Shown: positions 24,157 to 32,395 of the stretch, piece after piece
Layout of the letters: each line of letters starts with the position of its first letter
Position numbering within the stretch: the first letter of the stretch is position 1
Assembly: GCA_965246945.1 (NCBI GenBank)
Contig: CBDFFW010000001.1
Coordinates: forward strand, 1,612,001-1,676,000
DNA: 64,000 nt
Reading direction: 5' to 3'
Source of the DNA: CBDFFW01 sp965246945
Lineage (GTDB): Bacteria > Pseudomonadota > Alphaproteobacteria > UBA11073
Translations under genes and position numbers: made by a program
Notes under the pieces: model-generated
What the model saw: only the letters and a program-made list of their open reading frames with translations
Databases searched by the model: none
What the model was told of the DNA's origin: nothing

Positions 24157-25569
24157 ATGAGCGATAGTACCAAAAAGTTCTTTGATCTGGTTAAAGAACA
24201 TGAAGTTGAATATGTCGAGTTGCGCTTTACCGATCCGCGCGGCACATTGCACCACCTCAGCCAGCATATTGATACGATTGATGAAGAAACGGTGGTTGAA
24301 GGTTTCTTGTTTGATGGCTCATCAATCGCTGGTTGGAAAGCGATCAATGAATCGGACATGCTGTTAATCCCAGTGCTGGAAACAGCGCATCTGGATCCAT
24401 TCACTGCACACCCAACATTAAACGTTTTCTGCAACGTGTATGAACCACGCGGCGGCGATCCATATTCGCGTGACCCGCGTTCGATTGCGATTAAAGCTGA
24501 AGAATATTTAAAAACCACCGGTATTGCCGACCAGGCTTATTTTGGGCCGGAAGCTGAATTTTTCATGTTCGATGATGTGCGTTTTCAATCATCACCATAC
24601 CGCAGTTCATATTATTTGAACGATGAAGAATTGCCGCATATGGGCAGCCATGAAAAACCGGAAGGCAATAAGGGTCACCGGCCGCGCATTAAAGGCGGTT
24701 ATTTCCCGGTGGCGCCGATTGACCATACTACCGATATCCGGTCAGAAATGGTTAACACGTTGAAAGCCATGGGCGTGCCGGTGGAAAAACATCACCATGA
24801 AGTGGCCGCGGCGCAATCCGAACTTGGCATCAAATTCGGCGGCCTCGTGCAGTGTGCCGATTATATGCAGCTGTATAAATATGTCGTGCATAACGTCGCG
24901 CTCGCTTATGGCAAAACCGCCACCTTTATGCCGAAGCCAATTTTTGGCGATAACGGTTCGGGCATGCATGTGCACCAGTCGTTGTGGAAAGGTGGCAAAC
25001 CGCTTTTCGCGGGCGATAAATATGCCGAACTATCCGATGATTGCTTGTATTACATCGGCGGTCTGTTGAAGCACGCCAAAGCGCTGAACGCTTTCACCAA
25101 CCCATCGACCAATAGTTATAAACGCTTGGTACCGGGTTATGAAGCGCCGGTGTTGCTGGCTTATTCACAGCGCAACCGTTCCGCTTCCTGCCGAATTCCG
25201 TTGGTTACTTCGCCGAAAGCGAAGCGTGTGGAATTGCGTTTCCCTGATGCGATGGCCAATGTGTATACCGCGTTTGCGGCAATGCTGATGGCGGGTTTGG
25301 ATGGGATTCAAAACAAAATTCATCCAGGCGAGGCGATGGATCATAATCTGTATGATCTGCCGCCGGAAGAATTGGCCAAAGTGCCCACCGTCTGCCGCAC
25401 GTTGCGGGAAGCGATTGAAGCGCTGCAGGCCGACCATGAATTTCTGCTCAAAGGCGATGTGTTCACCAAAGACGGGATTGATGCTTATCTTGAATTGAAA
25501 ATGGAAGAAACGCTGGCTTATGAAACCATGCCGCACCCAATCGAATTCGATATGTATTTTTCGAAATAA
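24157..25569 (+). CDS. glnA: Glutamine synthetase type I
   Basis: GlnA makes glutamine from glutamate, ammonia and ATP. The 470-residue protein has GFLFDGSSIAGW, FGPEAEFFMFD (metal Glu), HHEVAAAQSELG, the ATP-site segment NGSGMHVHQSLWK, and SYKRLVPGYEAPVLLAYSQRNRSASCRIP. Y399 in HNLYDLPPEE is the adenylylation site, so GlnE-type control is expected. AGGAG lies five bases before the ATG. No glnB gene precedes it, unlike in many alphaproteobacteria. A strong terminator follows. Confidence 0.97.
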   Translation: MSDSTKKFFDLVKEHEVEYVELRFTDPRGTLHHLSQHIDTIDEETVVEGFLFDGSSIAGWKAINESDMLLIPVLETAHLDPFTAHPTLNVFCNVYEPRGGDPYSRDPRSIAIKAEEYLKTTGIADQAYFGPEAEFFMFDDVRFQSSPYRSSYYLNDEELPHMGSHEKPEGNKGHRPRIKGGYFPVAPIDHTTDIRSEMVNTLKAMGVPVEKHHHEVAAAQSELGIKFGGLVQCADYMQLYKYVVHNVALAYGKTATFMPKPIFGDNGSGMHVHQSLWKGGKPLFAGDKYAELSDDCLYYIGGLLKHAKALNAFTNPSTNSYKRLVPGYEAPVLLAYSQRNRSASCRIPLVTSPKAKRVELRFPDAMANVYTAFAAMLMAGLDGIQNKIHPGEAMDHNLYDLPPEELAKVPTVCRTLREAIEALQADHEFLLKGDVFTKDGIDAYLELKMEETLAYETMPHPIEFDMYFSK

Positions 25570-25590
25570 GATTGTCATATTTCTGGAAAG

Positions 25591-25622
25591 GCCAGGTGTT
25601 AACAAACACCTGGCTTTTTTTT
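25591..25622 (+). terminator. Rho-independent terminator of glnA
   Basis: GCCAGGTGTT pairs perfectly with AACACCTGGC around a four-base loop, and eight T residues follow immediately. It lies about 20 bases after the glnA stop and just before the next gene. Confidence 0.95.
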
Positions 25623-25644
25623 GGCTTAACCACGGAGATTAAAC

Positions 25645-26091
25645 ATGGGCACATGGGGTACAAAAAGTTTTGAAAATGATACAGCCGGTGATTGGTTGTT
25701 AGATGTCGAATGCCGGGCTTTGGAAGAGATTAGCAAATCTATTTTACTGGATATCGATATCGTGCTGGATTTTTTGCTTAAAACACACGAAACGGACATA
25801 GCAATTGACAGCGAATTAGGCTCGGAAGCCGTTGCTGCGCTTGAACTGCTTTGCTGTCTAAAAAAAGATCCGCTGGCCAAAGCAGAGTTAAGTCCTGAAC
25901 TTGCCAATCTTTTAGATATTAGTGCCGAACATATGGTGACAGTGCCCCCCGAAGCTATTAGTAAAGCTAAGCAAGTACTTGATATTATTGAAAATCCTCA
26001 ATCGGAGTTGTTTGAATTATGGCAAGAAAGCCCCAATTTTACCAAATGGCAGGAAGCTATGTGTGATTTACGGGCAAGGCTAATAAATTAG
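25645..26091 (+). CDS. DUF4259 domain protein
   Basis: The 148-residue protein opens MGTWGTKSFENDTAGDWLLDV, the signature start of DUF4259 proteins (GxWGxxxFxNDxAxDW). The rest is helical and acidic, with a central hydrophobic helix (AVAALELLCCL) and no signal peptide. The molecular role of DUF4259 is unknown, though members are often found near polymorphic-toxin immunity genes. The start follows the glnA terminator and has a GGAG site (ACGGAGATTAAAC) before it. Confidence 0.75.
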   Translation: MGTWGTKSFENDTAGDWLLDVECRALEEISKSILLDIDIVLDFLLKTHETDIAIDSELGSEAVAALELLCCLKKDPLAKAELSPELANLLDISAEHMVTVPPEAISKAKQVLDIIENPQSELFELWQESPNFTKWQEAMCDLRARLIN

Positions 26092-26147
26092 GATTTATCT
26101 GTATGCAAGTTTTGCCATAAGCTGCGCGATTATTTAGCCTCCCTCAT

Positions 26148-27023
26148 ATGAGGCATTACCACAACCGCGATTGGGAAAGCATTTATCTGGATCCGGAAAT
26201 CAAATATGCCGATCGCTGTGCGGCTTTGATCAAACATTGTCAAAGCTTATCCCGCAAAGCTGCCTATCAAACTATGCGTGAAGAAAAAGACCGTCCGCCC
26301 TTTGCCGATGATCTGTCCGTACAGCTTTATATGATCACCGCGACCAAGCTGTATTTGACTGAAAAAGATGCTTTGGACTATGCCAAAAGCCTGGGTGAAA
26401 ATAAGCGTTTTGCCCATAACCCTGAATTTCAAATTTTATTTACATATTTGCTGAAAGCCGTGGATGGCCCAGAAGCAGCCCAAAAATATTTGTCTAATTT
26501 GGTTGAGCAAACACCATTTATGCGTTGTGTGGATCTGCATGTGCTGTTGTTGCAAAGCAAGATTAAAAACAATCAAGCCGCGGCCGCATGGGATGATGGC
26601 AAAAACCTATTACAAAAGGGTAAAGCTTTTACCAACAATGCAGCATTACAAGATCTGCTGGTCCAACTAGCTTGGGAAAAACGGCATTATACATCATCGC
26701 AACGTGCAGCTAGTGAGGTTTATGGCTTATTAAAAACATGGCCCAATAACCCCGATTTTCCAGTGGCATTATTGCAAAGTGTTTTTGTCATGGCGCAAAC
26801 TGGCCAGCATTCAAAACTTGCCCATTTTGTCCAGCAAAAATTAAAGCCGCAGCAATACCGTCATTTGATTATCGACACATCAAAAGACGATTGCTATAGA
26901 ATTGCTGTCGCTGTGTGCGGACCAGCAAGGGCTAATCCAGATCATACTATCTTCCACGCCCAACCAGTGAATGGCAATGCCGCCGCAGCCATTGGTGCAA
27001 GATGCGTTTATGAGCCGGTTTAA
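26148..27023 (+). CDS. Uncharacterised helical repeat protein (TPR-like)
   Basis: I do not recognise the family. The 291-residue protein is almost all helical, with stretches such as DALDYAKSLGENKRFAHNP and AAAAWDDGKNLLQKGKAF that look like degenerate TPR units; the last 45 residues are different (HTIFHAQPVNGNAAAAIGARCVYEPV). No signal peptide is seen. It lies in a run of orphans between glnA and rpmE. The Cys- and Ala-rich end might be out-of-frame tail, because the reverse strand is also open there. Confidence 0.55.
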   Translation: MRHYHNRDWESIYLDPEIKYADRCAALIKHCQSLSRKAAYQTMREEKDRPPFADDLSVQLYMITATKLYLTEKDALDYAKSLGENKRFAHNPEFQILFTYLLKAVDGPEAAQKYLSNLVEQTPFMRCVDLHVLLLQSKIKNNQAAAAWDDGKNLLQKGKAFTNNAALQDLLVQLAWEKRHYTSSQRAASEVYGLLKTWPNNPDFPVALLQSVFVMAQTGQHSKLAHFVQQKLKPQQYRHLIIDTSKDDCYRIAVAVCGPARANPDHTIFHAQPVNGNAAAAIGARCVYEPV

Positions 27024-27136
27024 GGCAGCGATGTTAAGAATGCATATAACTATAATAATTTCAGAATTCTCAGTGAAATCCGCATCAAACTGGCTTTTCC
27101 ATTGCCTTAACAATAGTTGCAAATTAGCTTTATCCA

Positions 27137-28075
27137 ATGTTTTTGTTAGATAAATTCGGCCGGCGGCGAAAGGCAGCTGTTGCACAGGCACCAATTCCGC
27201 CATCCGTTGAAGATAAGCAAAAAAAATTTCCGATTGCTGATGAATTGGCACAAACCGGTCGATTTTTGGGGATGAGCGGCTATTTAGATATTTATCAAAA
27301 TGTTAAATGTTCAGCGCCAGGCCAAAATTACAAAATTTATTTTTACTATTTAGGCAATCAACGGCCGGTTGCCGAAGTCGAAATTTCTGTTCTCCATCTG
27401 GATGATGCAGATGATTTGCGCTATCAATTCTTGGTCAGCGCCACACCTTGTCCTGATAAAGATAACGCATCAATTGGTCCCATTGATGAAAGCTTTATTT
27501 CGCCACTTTATGCATCTGAGATTGCCAAGTTTCTTACCCAAAATAAGGTTAAACTTAAAGACAATAAGCCAGTGCGTGGCTTCCTGCCCTATGCGTATCA
27601 TTATGGGGATTTAGGCAATACGTTTTTAACTTTGGAAGAACAGCGTATTTGCCATGCCACTGCCATACCCGATTACGCATTTTTAGACTCGGATTATTGT
27701 TTTAATACCAGAAAATTTCCAAAAAGCTGGCAGTTTCAAATGCCGGTTGGTTTACATGCGAATAGTTTGATCATCGATCACCCGGGAATAAGTGGGGAAT
27801 TTGGCCAGGATTGTCGTCTCCGGAACTTAACGGTTGGCGAATTTAATAATAAAGATATCCTTCCAATCAGCAAAAGCTTGATGGTATTTGGTGAATTTAT
27901 ACATCCTGAATATCAAGACCCTTTACCTAAAAGGTTAAACGCCATGCGCGAATATATAAATTTGCGTGATATGGAAAGAGAACAGCAATTAGTGTACGAA
28001 AGTTTACTGCCTTACACATTAAAATCATTATTGACTGCGCAAGCAGTCGGCGCTGGCTATCAATACGCCTTATAA
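27137..28075 (+). CDS. Uncharacterised protein
   Basis: The 312-residue protein shows no motif that I recognise. It starts with a basic segment (FGRRRKAAVAQ), then alternates beta-rich and helical parts, with aromatic-rich stretches (YKIYFYYLGNQRPVAEVEISVLHLDD; YAYHYGDLGNTFLTLEEQRIC). No signal peptide or clear membrane helix is visible. The base composition is more AT-rich than the adjoining core genes. It stands between another orphan and rpmE; a 113-base gap separates it from its upstream neighbour. Confidence 0.6.
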   Translation: MFLLDKFGRRRKAAVAQAPIPPSVEDKQKKFPIADELAQTGRFLGMSGYLDIYQNVKCSAPGQNYKIYFYYLGNQRPVAEVEISVLHLDDADDLRYQFLVSATPCPDKDNASIGPIDESFISPLYASEIAKFLTQNKVKLKDNKPVRGFLPYAYHYGDLGNTFLTLEEQRICHATAIPDYAFLDSDYCFNTRKFPKSWQFQMPVGLHANSLIIDHPGISGEFGQDCRLRNLTVGEFNNKDILPISKSLMVFGEFIHPEYQDPLPKRLNAMREYINLRDMEREQQLVYESLLPYTLKSLLTAQAVGAGYQYAL

Positions 28076-28135
28076 ATTCCTTGCAATTTGCATGCACTAC
28101 GTGTTTTTTAACAGCTCCATTAACGAGTTTTGACG

Positions 28136-28444
28136 ATGAAACCAGATATCCATCCCCCTTACCACGAAATCACCGTGGTGCGCCCGAATGGCGAGAGTTT
28201 TACCACACGTAGCACCTATCAGCAGGCAGGTGCCAAAATTCAACTGGATGTTGATCCATCTACCCACCCAGCTTGGGTGAAAGATGCACAGCGTCTGGAT
28301 ACCGATGGTCGTGCCACCAAATTCGCCAACCGCTTTGCGCTAGGCAATGCGATTAAATCCGCCTCAGTTGTTAGTGACGCTGCCAAAGCCGCACCAGTAA
28401 ATAAAGCGACTGCGATGAAAGAACCCGCGAAAAAGAAGAAATAG
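28136..28444 (+). CDS. rpmE: 50S ribosomal protein L31 with extended C-terminus
   Basis: L31 bridges the two ribosomal subunits. The 102-residue protein begins MKPDIHPPYHEITVVRPNGESFTTRST and contains DVDPSTHPAWVKDAQRLD, matching the L31 family. The zinc-binding cysteines of the C+ form are absent, so this is the zinc-free type. It is about 30 residues longer than a usual L31, ending in an Ala/Lys tail (KEPAKKKK). The start is the ATG rather than the TTG two codons before it. Confidence 0.92.
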   Translation: MKPDIHPPYHEITVVRPNGESFTTRSTYQQAGAKIQLDVDPSTHPAWVKDAQRLDTDGRATKFANRFALGNAIKSASVVSDAAKAAPVNKATAMKEPAKKKK

Positions 28445-28448
28445 TACC

Positions 28449-28575
28449 GTCATCCCGACGAAAGTTGGGATCTAGTGAAATAGCTATGCGCGAAGCGCCC
28501 AAAATATTTATTGCTTTGTATTATCTTGCGCATGACGCTTATTCGTTATTAGATTGCGGCTTTCGCCGGAACGGC
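28449..28575. repeat. 127-bp palindromic element after rpmE, GTCAT...ATGAC family
   Basis: It starts GTCATCCCGACGAAAGTTGG followed by GATCTAGTGA, and ends TTAGATTGCGGCTTTCGCCG followed by GAACGGC, a worn version of the usual GGAATGAC. It has the same length as the element after the ctrA-like gene and, read on the opposite strand, shares its AAGCGTCATGCG interior. It lies between rpmE and the convergent ABC gene. Confidence 0.78.
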
Positions 28576-28582
28576 TTAAGCG

Positions 28583-29311
28583 TTACTCCACCGCTTTCAC
28601 CATTGCCACAAACTCAGCCGCGCGGGGATGTTGGGGGTTATCAAGGATCTGCAGGGTCGGTCCAGTTTCTAGGATCTCGCCATCAGCCATAAACACCGTT
28701 TGATCAGCCACTTGCCGCGCAAAGTTTAGGTGGTGAGTGATCATTAACATACCGATATTCTGCTGTTTTAATAGTGGTAAAAACTGCATAAGGTTGTAGA
28801 CCTGGGCCACATCCAGCGCGGAAGTTACCTCATCCATCAACAAATATTTTGGCTGCAATAATAACGCGCGGGCAAGCGCGACGCGTTGCCGCTGACCGTA
28901 AGAAGCTTCATTGGGAAATCTATCAATAAATTCACCAAGACCAAGCACATCGACCAAAGCCTGCAGCTCACTTTCTAAACTATCACGCGGGAAATTGCAC
29001 GCAGGCAATAACACATTTTCCCGCAGCGTCAAATGCGGCCATAAAAATAATTGTTGAAACACGACCGTCACGGCTGGCCAGGGATTTGGCTGCAGCGGCC
29101 CCATTAATGGAAAGACATATTCTTGGGTATCAATCACCAGCGTGCCACTATCGGGCTGATCCAATAATGCCAGTGCTCGCAACAGCGTGGTTTTGCCGGC
29201 ACCCGATGGGCCGATGATCGCCGTAATCTCGCCAGGTTTCAACGTAATATTAGCATTTTTCAATAAAACACGGCTTTTCACCGCCTTATTAAAGTTAGAC
29301 GCAATTAACAT
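28583..29311 (-). CDS. ABC transporter ATP-binding protein, amino-acid type
   Basis: I start at the ATG giving MLIASNFNKAVKSRVLLKNA, 242 residues, the usual length; the open frame continues upstream but overlaps the divergent esterase gene. Walker A is IIGPSGAGKTTLLRAL, the signature region is EASYGQRQRVALARALL (a variant of LSGGQ), and Walker B is YLLMDEVTSALD with the following MITHH. It resembles GlnQ/HisP-like importers. No permease or binding protein gene is adjacent, so its partners are elsewhere or lost. Confidence 0.88.
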   Translation of the reverse strand: MLIASNFNKAVKSRVLLKNANITLKPGEITAIIGPSGAGKTTLLRALALLDQPDSGTLVIDTQEYVFPLMGPLQPNPWPAVTVVFQQLFLWPHLTLRENVLLPACNFPRDSLESELQALVDVLGLGEFIDRFPNEASYGQRQRVALARALLLQPKYLLMDEVTSALDVAQVYNLMQFLPLLKQQNIGMLMITHHLNFARQVADQTVFMADGEILETGPTLQILDNPQHPRAAEFVAMVKAVE

Positions 29312-29359
29312 GATTGCCTTGCATAGCGCAGCCGTGCAGATTTGGCGAGTAGGTTTCCA

Positions 29360-30013
29360 TTGAGTCTCACCCTCCATCAATATCCAGCCGGTGATGTGGC
29401 TGCTCCCAAACAATTGGTGATTATGCTGCATGGTTATGGTGCTGATGGCGCGGATTTGCTGGGCCTGGCCCCTTATCTGGCCGCTAATTGGCCAGATGCG
29501 GTGTTCATGGCCCCCGATGCGCCGAGCAAATGTGAAATGGGCGGCGCTGGTTATCAATGGTTTAGCCTGAGCGATTGGACACCGGCGCAAATGCTGGCGG
29601 GTGTGGAAAGCGCCGTTCCCATTCTGAATGCGTTTATTGATGAACAGATTAATAAATACCGGTTGCATCCCCGCAATGTGGTGCTGCTCGGCTTTTCGCA
29701 AGGCGCGATGCTGGCGCTTATATGCTGCCTTGCGGCGCAGTCCGGCTTTGGGCGGGGTGATCAGCTTTGCGGGCATGTTGATTGATGCTGAAAATACGCC
29801 GATGCAGGTGCGCGCGCCCGCTGCCCGTGCTGCTGGTGCATGGCACAGTGGATCAGGTGGTGCCGTTTCGCAGTATGGAACAGGCCGAAACCTACCTGGG
29901 GATTTCCAGCGTGCCTTATACCGCGCATGCCATTGATGGGATTAGGCCATGGCATTGATCCCGAAGGCTTAAGTGCCGCCCAGGAATTTTTACAGGAAAT
30001 CTGGAGCCGTTAG
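29360..30013 (+). pseudogene. Carboxylesterase/phospholipase (Abhydrolase_2), three frameshifts
   Basis: The first 120 codons read as an alpha/beta hydrolase (VIMLHGYGADGADLLGLAPYL, then the nucleophile motif LGFSQGAML). The reading then needs three single-base corrections, each an extra base, near 29720, 29815 and 29941. With them the protein continues YAALRRSPALGGVISFAGML, then LPVLLVHGTVDQVVPF (catalytic Asp), then LGHGIDPEGLSAAQEF (catalytic His), to a stop at 30013: 216 residues, normal for the family. As written, the catalytic Asp and His are out of frame. Local sequence error and real decay are both possible. Confidence 0.85.
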
Positions 30014-30023
30014 CATTGGCCGC

Positions 30024-30187
30024 TACCTCTCCCTTTGCGGGAGAGGATAGTTTTTCTTAGCAAACATCGTGCGCTTAGAAAAACTTGGTGAGGGGTAAAT
30101 GCGGACGACCAAACAACCCCTCACCCATTTTTCTAAGTTCGCATTGCTCACTAAGAAAAATCACCCTCTCCCGCAAGGGGAGAGGTA
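30024..30187. repeat. 164-bp palindromic element, CCTCTCCC family
   Basis: The outer arms TACCTCTCCC and GGGAGAGGTA are inverted repeats, and each end also folds alone (CCTCTCCCTTTGCGGGAGAGG and CCCTCTCCCGCAAGGGGAGAGG in outline). The interior has paired AGTTTTTCTTAG and CTAAGAAAAAT, and ACTTGGTGAGGGGT against ACCCCTCACCCATTTTTCT in part. A related copy lies before tsaE. Together with the small ORF below it accounts for the 421-base gap before the cytochrome oxidase gene. Confidence 0.85.
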
Positions 30188-30350
30188 GGGGCTGGTCGCT
30201 GAATCGGCTCTTCCCGGCGCGCGTTCCTGCTGTTTGCGGCGCAGCAGATTGCGGCGCAAAGCGGCTTCGCGTTCGGTCACACGCGTTAAATTGACCGGTT
30301 CACTGGTAAAATCACCTGGTTTCCAGCTCTGGCAAAGGTGTATCGGCCAT
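30161..30350 (-). pseudogene. Small frameshifted ORF of unknown function
   Basis: On the reverse strand an ATG opens MADTPLPELETR and then hits a stop. A one-base shift near 30325 lets it continue WKPGDFTSEPVNLTRVTEREAALRRNLLRRKQQERA, a plausible helical, basic protein, until a TGA that lies within the palindromic element. About the last 15 codons are therefore repeat-derived. I do not recognise the family with certainty. It lies in the same short stretch as the broken esterase and cytochrome oxidase genes. Confidence 0.5.
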
Positions 30351-30434
30351 GGCTGTATTTAAGCCGATAAGCCAATTATTCGGCAAGCCATATAGAAGAT
30401 TGCAACCCGCGCCAACGCAGATTAGGTTACGTGC

Positions 30435-31279
30435 ATGGCGCAAACTGACCACGCACCCACAAAACACCCATTTCATTTGGTGGCCCCCTCCCCTTGGCCG
30501 ATACTAACGGCTTTTGCGGCCGGTTTGCTGGCTATTGGCCTCGTGTTTTATATGCATGATACCAAATTCGGCACTTTCGTGGTAGGCAGCAAAGGATTGG
30601 TTTTAGGAATTGTTGCGGTGCTGGCCTGCATGTTTGTGTGGTGGCGGGATGTCATCCGCGAAGGCGTGGTGGAAAAAGCGCATAGTCCGGTGGCCAAGCT
30701 TGGCTTTCGTTATGGTATGTTGTTGTTTATCGCTTCCGAAGTGATGTTTTTTGTGGCGTTCTTTTGGGCGTTTTTCTGGGCCAAACTTTACCCAGGGATT
30801 GGCATTGAACATGTCTTTCCGCCGAAAACCATTGCGCCGATGGACCCGTTTGAACTGCCATTTTTGATGACCTTAATTTTGTTGCTATCAGGTTGCACCG
30901 TAACTTGGGCCCATCATTCGTTTATGACCGGTAACTTAAAAGAAGCGCGCCAGGGTTTATGGTGCACGGTCGGTTTGGGCATGCTGTTTTCGTGCATTCA
31001 ATTTTACGAATATCACCATGCCGCGTTCAAAATCAGCGACACTATTTTGGCAGCGTATTTTATATGGCAACCGGCTTTCACGGCTTGCATGTCATTATCG
31101 GCACCGTCTTTTTAGCCATTTGCCTGTTCCGCACCTACCGCGGTGATTTTACCAAGCGCGACCATTTCGGGTTCGAGGCGGCGGCTTGGTATTGGCATTT
31201 CGTGGATGTGGTGTGGTTGTTTCTGTTTGTTGTCATCTATTGGTATGGCGGGCATTCAACTGCGGTTATTCCTGGCTGA
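30435..31279 (+). pseudogene. coxC: Cytochrome c oxidase subunit III, one-base deletion
   Basis: Subunit III of aa3-type oxidase is a seven-helix inner-membrane protein. The first frame reads HPFHLVAPSPWPILTAFAAGL, FIASEVMFFVAFFWAFFWAKLYP and TWAHHSFMTGN, all family hallmarks. At 31045-31048 a run of four T where five are expected shifts the frame. The following frame continues FGSVFYMATGFHGLHVIIGT and WYWHFVDVVWLFLFVVIYWYGG to a stop. Corrected, it is a full-length subunit of about 281 residues. A homopolymer error is likely, since the gene is otherwise intact. coxA and coxB are not in the window. Confidence 0.9.
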
Positions 31280-31345
31280 TTGTTGAAACTATTGCATTAA
31301 GCTTTCACTCCAATCACTTTCAAGGAATAGTTTTGAGAATAGTCA

Positions 31346-32395
31346 ATGCAATACACTCGCCTCGGTGCTTCTGAATTACAAATCTCCCGCTTGGGTTTAG
31401 GTTGTATGGGGTATGGTGCCCCCTATTCAGGCGCCCATAACTGGGTGTTGGATGAAGCAGCCTCAGCACCATTTTTTAAAAAAGCTATTGATAATGGCAT
31501 TAATTTTTTTGATACTGGCAACAACCAGAGCGATGGCCAAGGTGAAGAAGTTTTAGGGCGTGCCATCCGCCGCTTTGGCACCCGTGAAGATGTTATCATC
31601 TCCACCAAGGTTTTTTATCCCACCGGTAAGGGTGATCTGCAGAGCAAAGGCGGTTTGTCACGGTCAGCTATTATGTATGAAATTGATCAAACGTTGAAAC
31701 GTTTGGGAACGGATTATATTGATCTATATCAAATGCACCGCTGGGATCCCCGCACGCCAATCGAAGAAACCTTAGAAGCATTACATGATGTGGTCAAAGC
31801 AGGGAAAGCGCGCTTTCTGGGCGCATCTACCATGTTGCCTGAACAATTTATGAAGGCCTATGCCTTACAGAAACAAAATGGTTGGACCACATTCATTGCT
31901 ATTTCTCCGCATTATAACCTAATCTATCGAGAAGATGAATCATTGCTGCCGTTTTGCTTGGCCAATGATATTGCCGTGTTGCCGTGGAGCCCATTGGCGC
32001 GTGGCCGTCTGGCCAGGCCGTTGGTTCATCCAGCAACGCAGCGTGAGCAGAATGATGGTTATGCCCGCACGCTTTATGATCGCAACGCTGATAAAGACGG
32101 TGCAGTGATTGAGGCCTTGGCCCGCGTGGCCGCCCAACGCGAATTGCCGATGGCGCAAATTGCGCTCGCCTGGTTACTGCACCAACCGGCCGTTACCGCC
32201 CCCAGTATTTGCGCCATTAAACCGCATCATTTTACAGATGCCATCGCCGCGCTGGCATTGCAATTAACGGATGATGAAATGGCAGCCCTAACCCGCTTTT
32301 ATCAGCCGCATGAATTGGTTGGGGTAACGGCCAGCACAAGTGATGTTGCGCGAGCGTCTTCAAATACAATCAAGGGTTCAAAGTTGAAATTGTAA
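31346..32395 (+). CDS. Aldo/keto reductase lacking the catalytic Tyr
   Basis: The 349-residue protein is a TIM-barrel aldo/keto reductase (LQISRLGLGCMGYG, ALHDVVKAGKARFLGAST, VLPWSPLARGRL). Of the catalytic tetrad, D56 (FFDTGN), K88 (IISTKVF) and H131 (LYQMHRWDP) are present. The Tyr normally found five residues after the Asp (FDTANxYS) is Gln (FDTGNNQS, residue 61). The following QNHY motif that holds the nicotinamide is SPHY. The fold is intact, so it may bind NADPH without normal reductase activity. Physiological substrate unknown. Confidence 0.9.
   Translation: MQYTRLGASELQISRLGLGCMGYGAPYSGAHNWVLDEAASAPFFKKAIDNGINFFDTGNNQSDGQGEEVLGRAIRRFGTREDVIISTKVFYPTGKGDLQSKGGLSRSAIMYEIDQTLKRLGTDYIDLYQMHRWDPRTPIEETLEALHDVVKAGKARFLGASTMLPEQFMKAYALQKQNGWTTFIAISPHYNLIYREDESLLPFCLANDIAVLPWSPLARGRLARPLVHPATQREQNDGYARTLYDRNADKDGAVIEALARVAAQRELPMAQIALAWLLHQPAVTAPSICAIKPHHFTDAIAALALQLTDDEMAALTRFYQPHELVGVTASTSDVARASSNTIKGSKLKL

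Noticed and set aside
26880..27251. Minus-strand open frame over the end of the 26148-27023 gene and the gap after it
   Set aside because: No ribosome site or family match; it spans two plus-strand genes. It remains a reason to doubt the exact C-terminus of the first.
28465..28692. Plus-strand ORF overlapping the palindromic element and the ABC gene
   Set aside because: It lies in repeat sequence and in antisense to the ABC gene, and ends in low-complexity text.
29342..29785. Reading the esterase ORF as a complete short gene
   Set aside because: It ends before the catalytic Asp and His; the remaining motifs are present downstream in other frames, so it is a broken longer gene.
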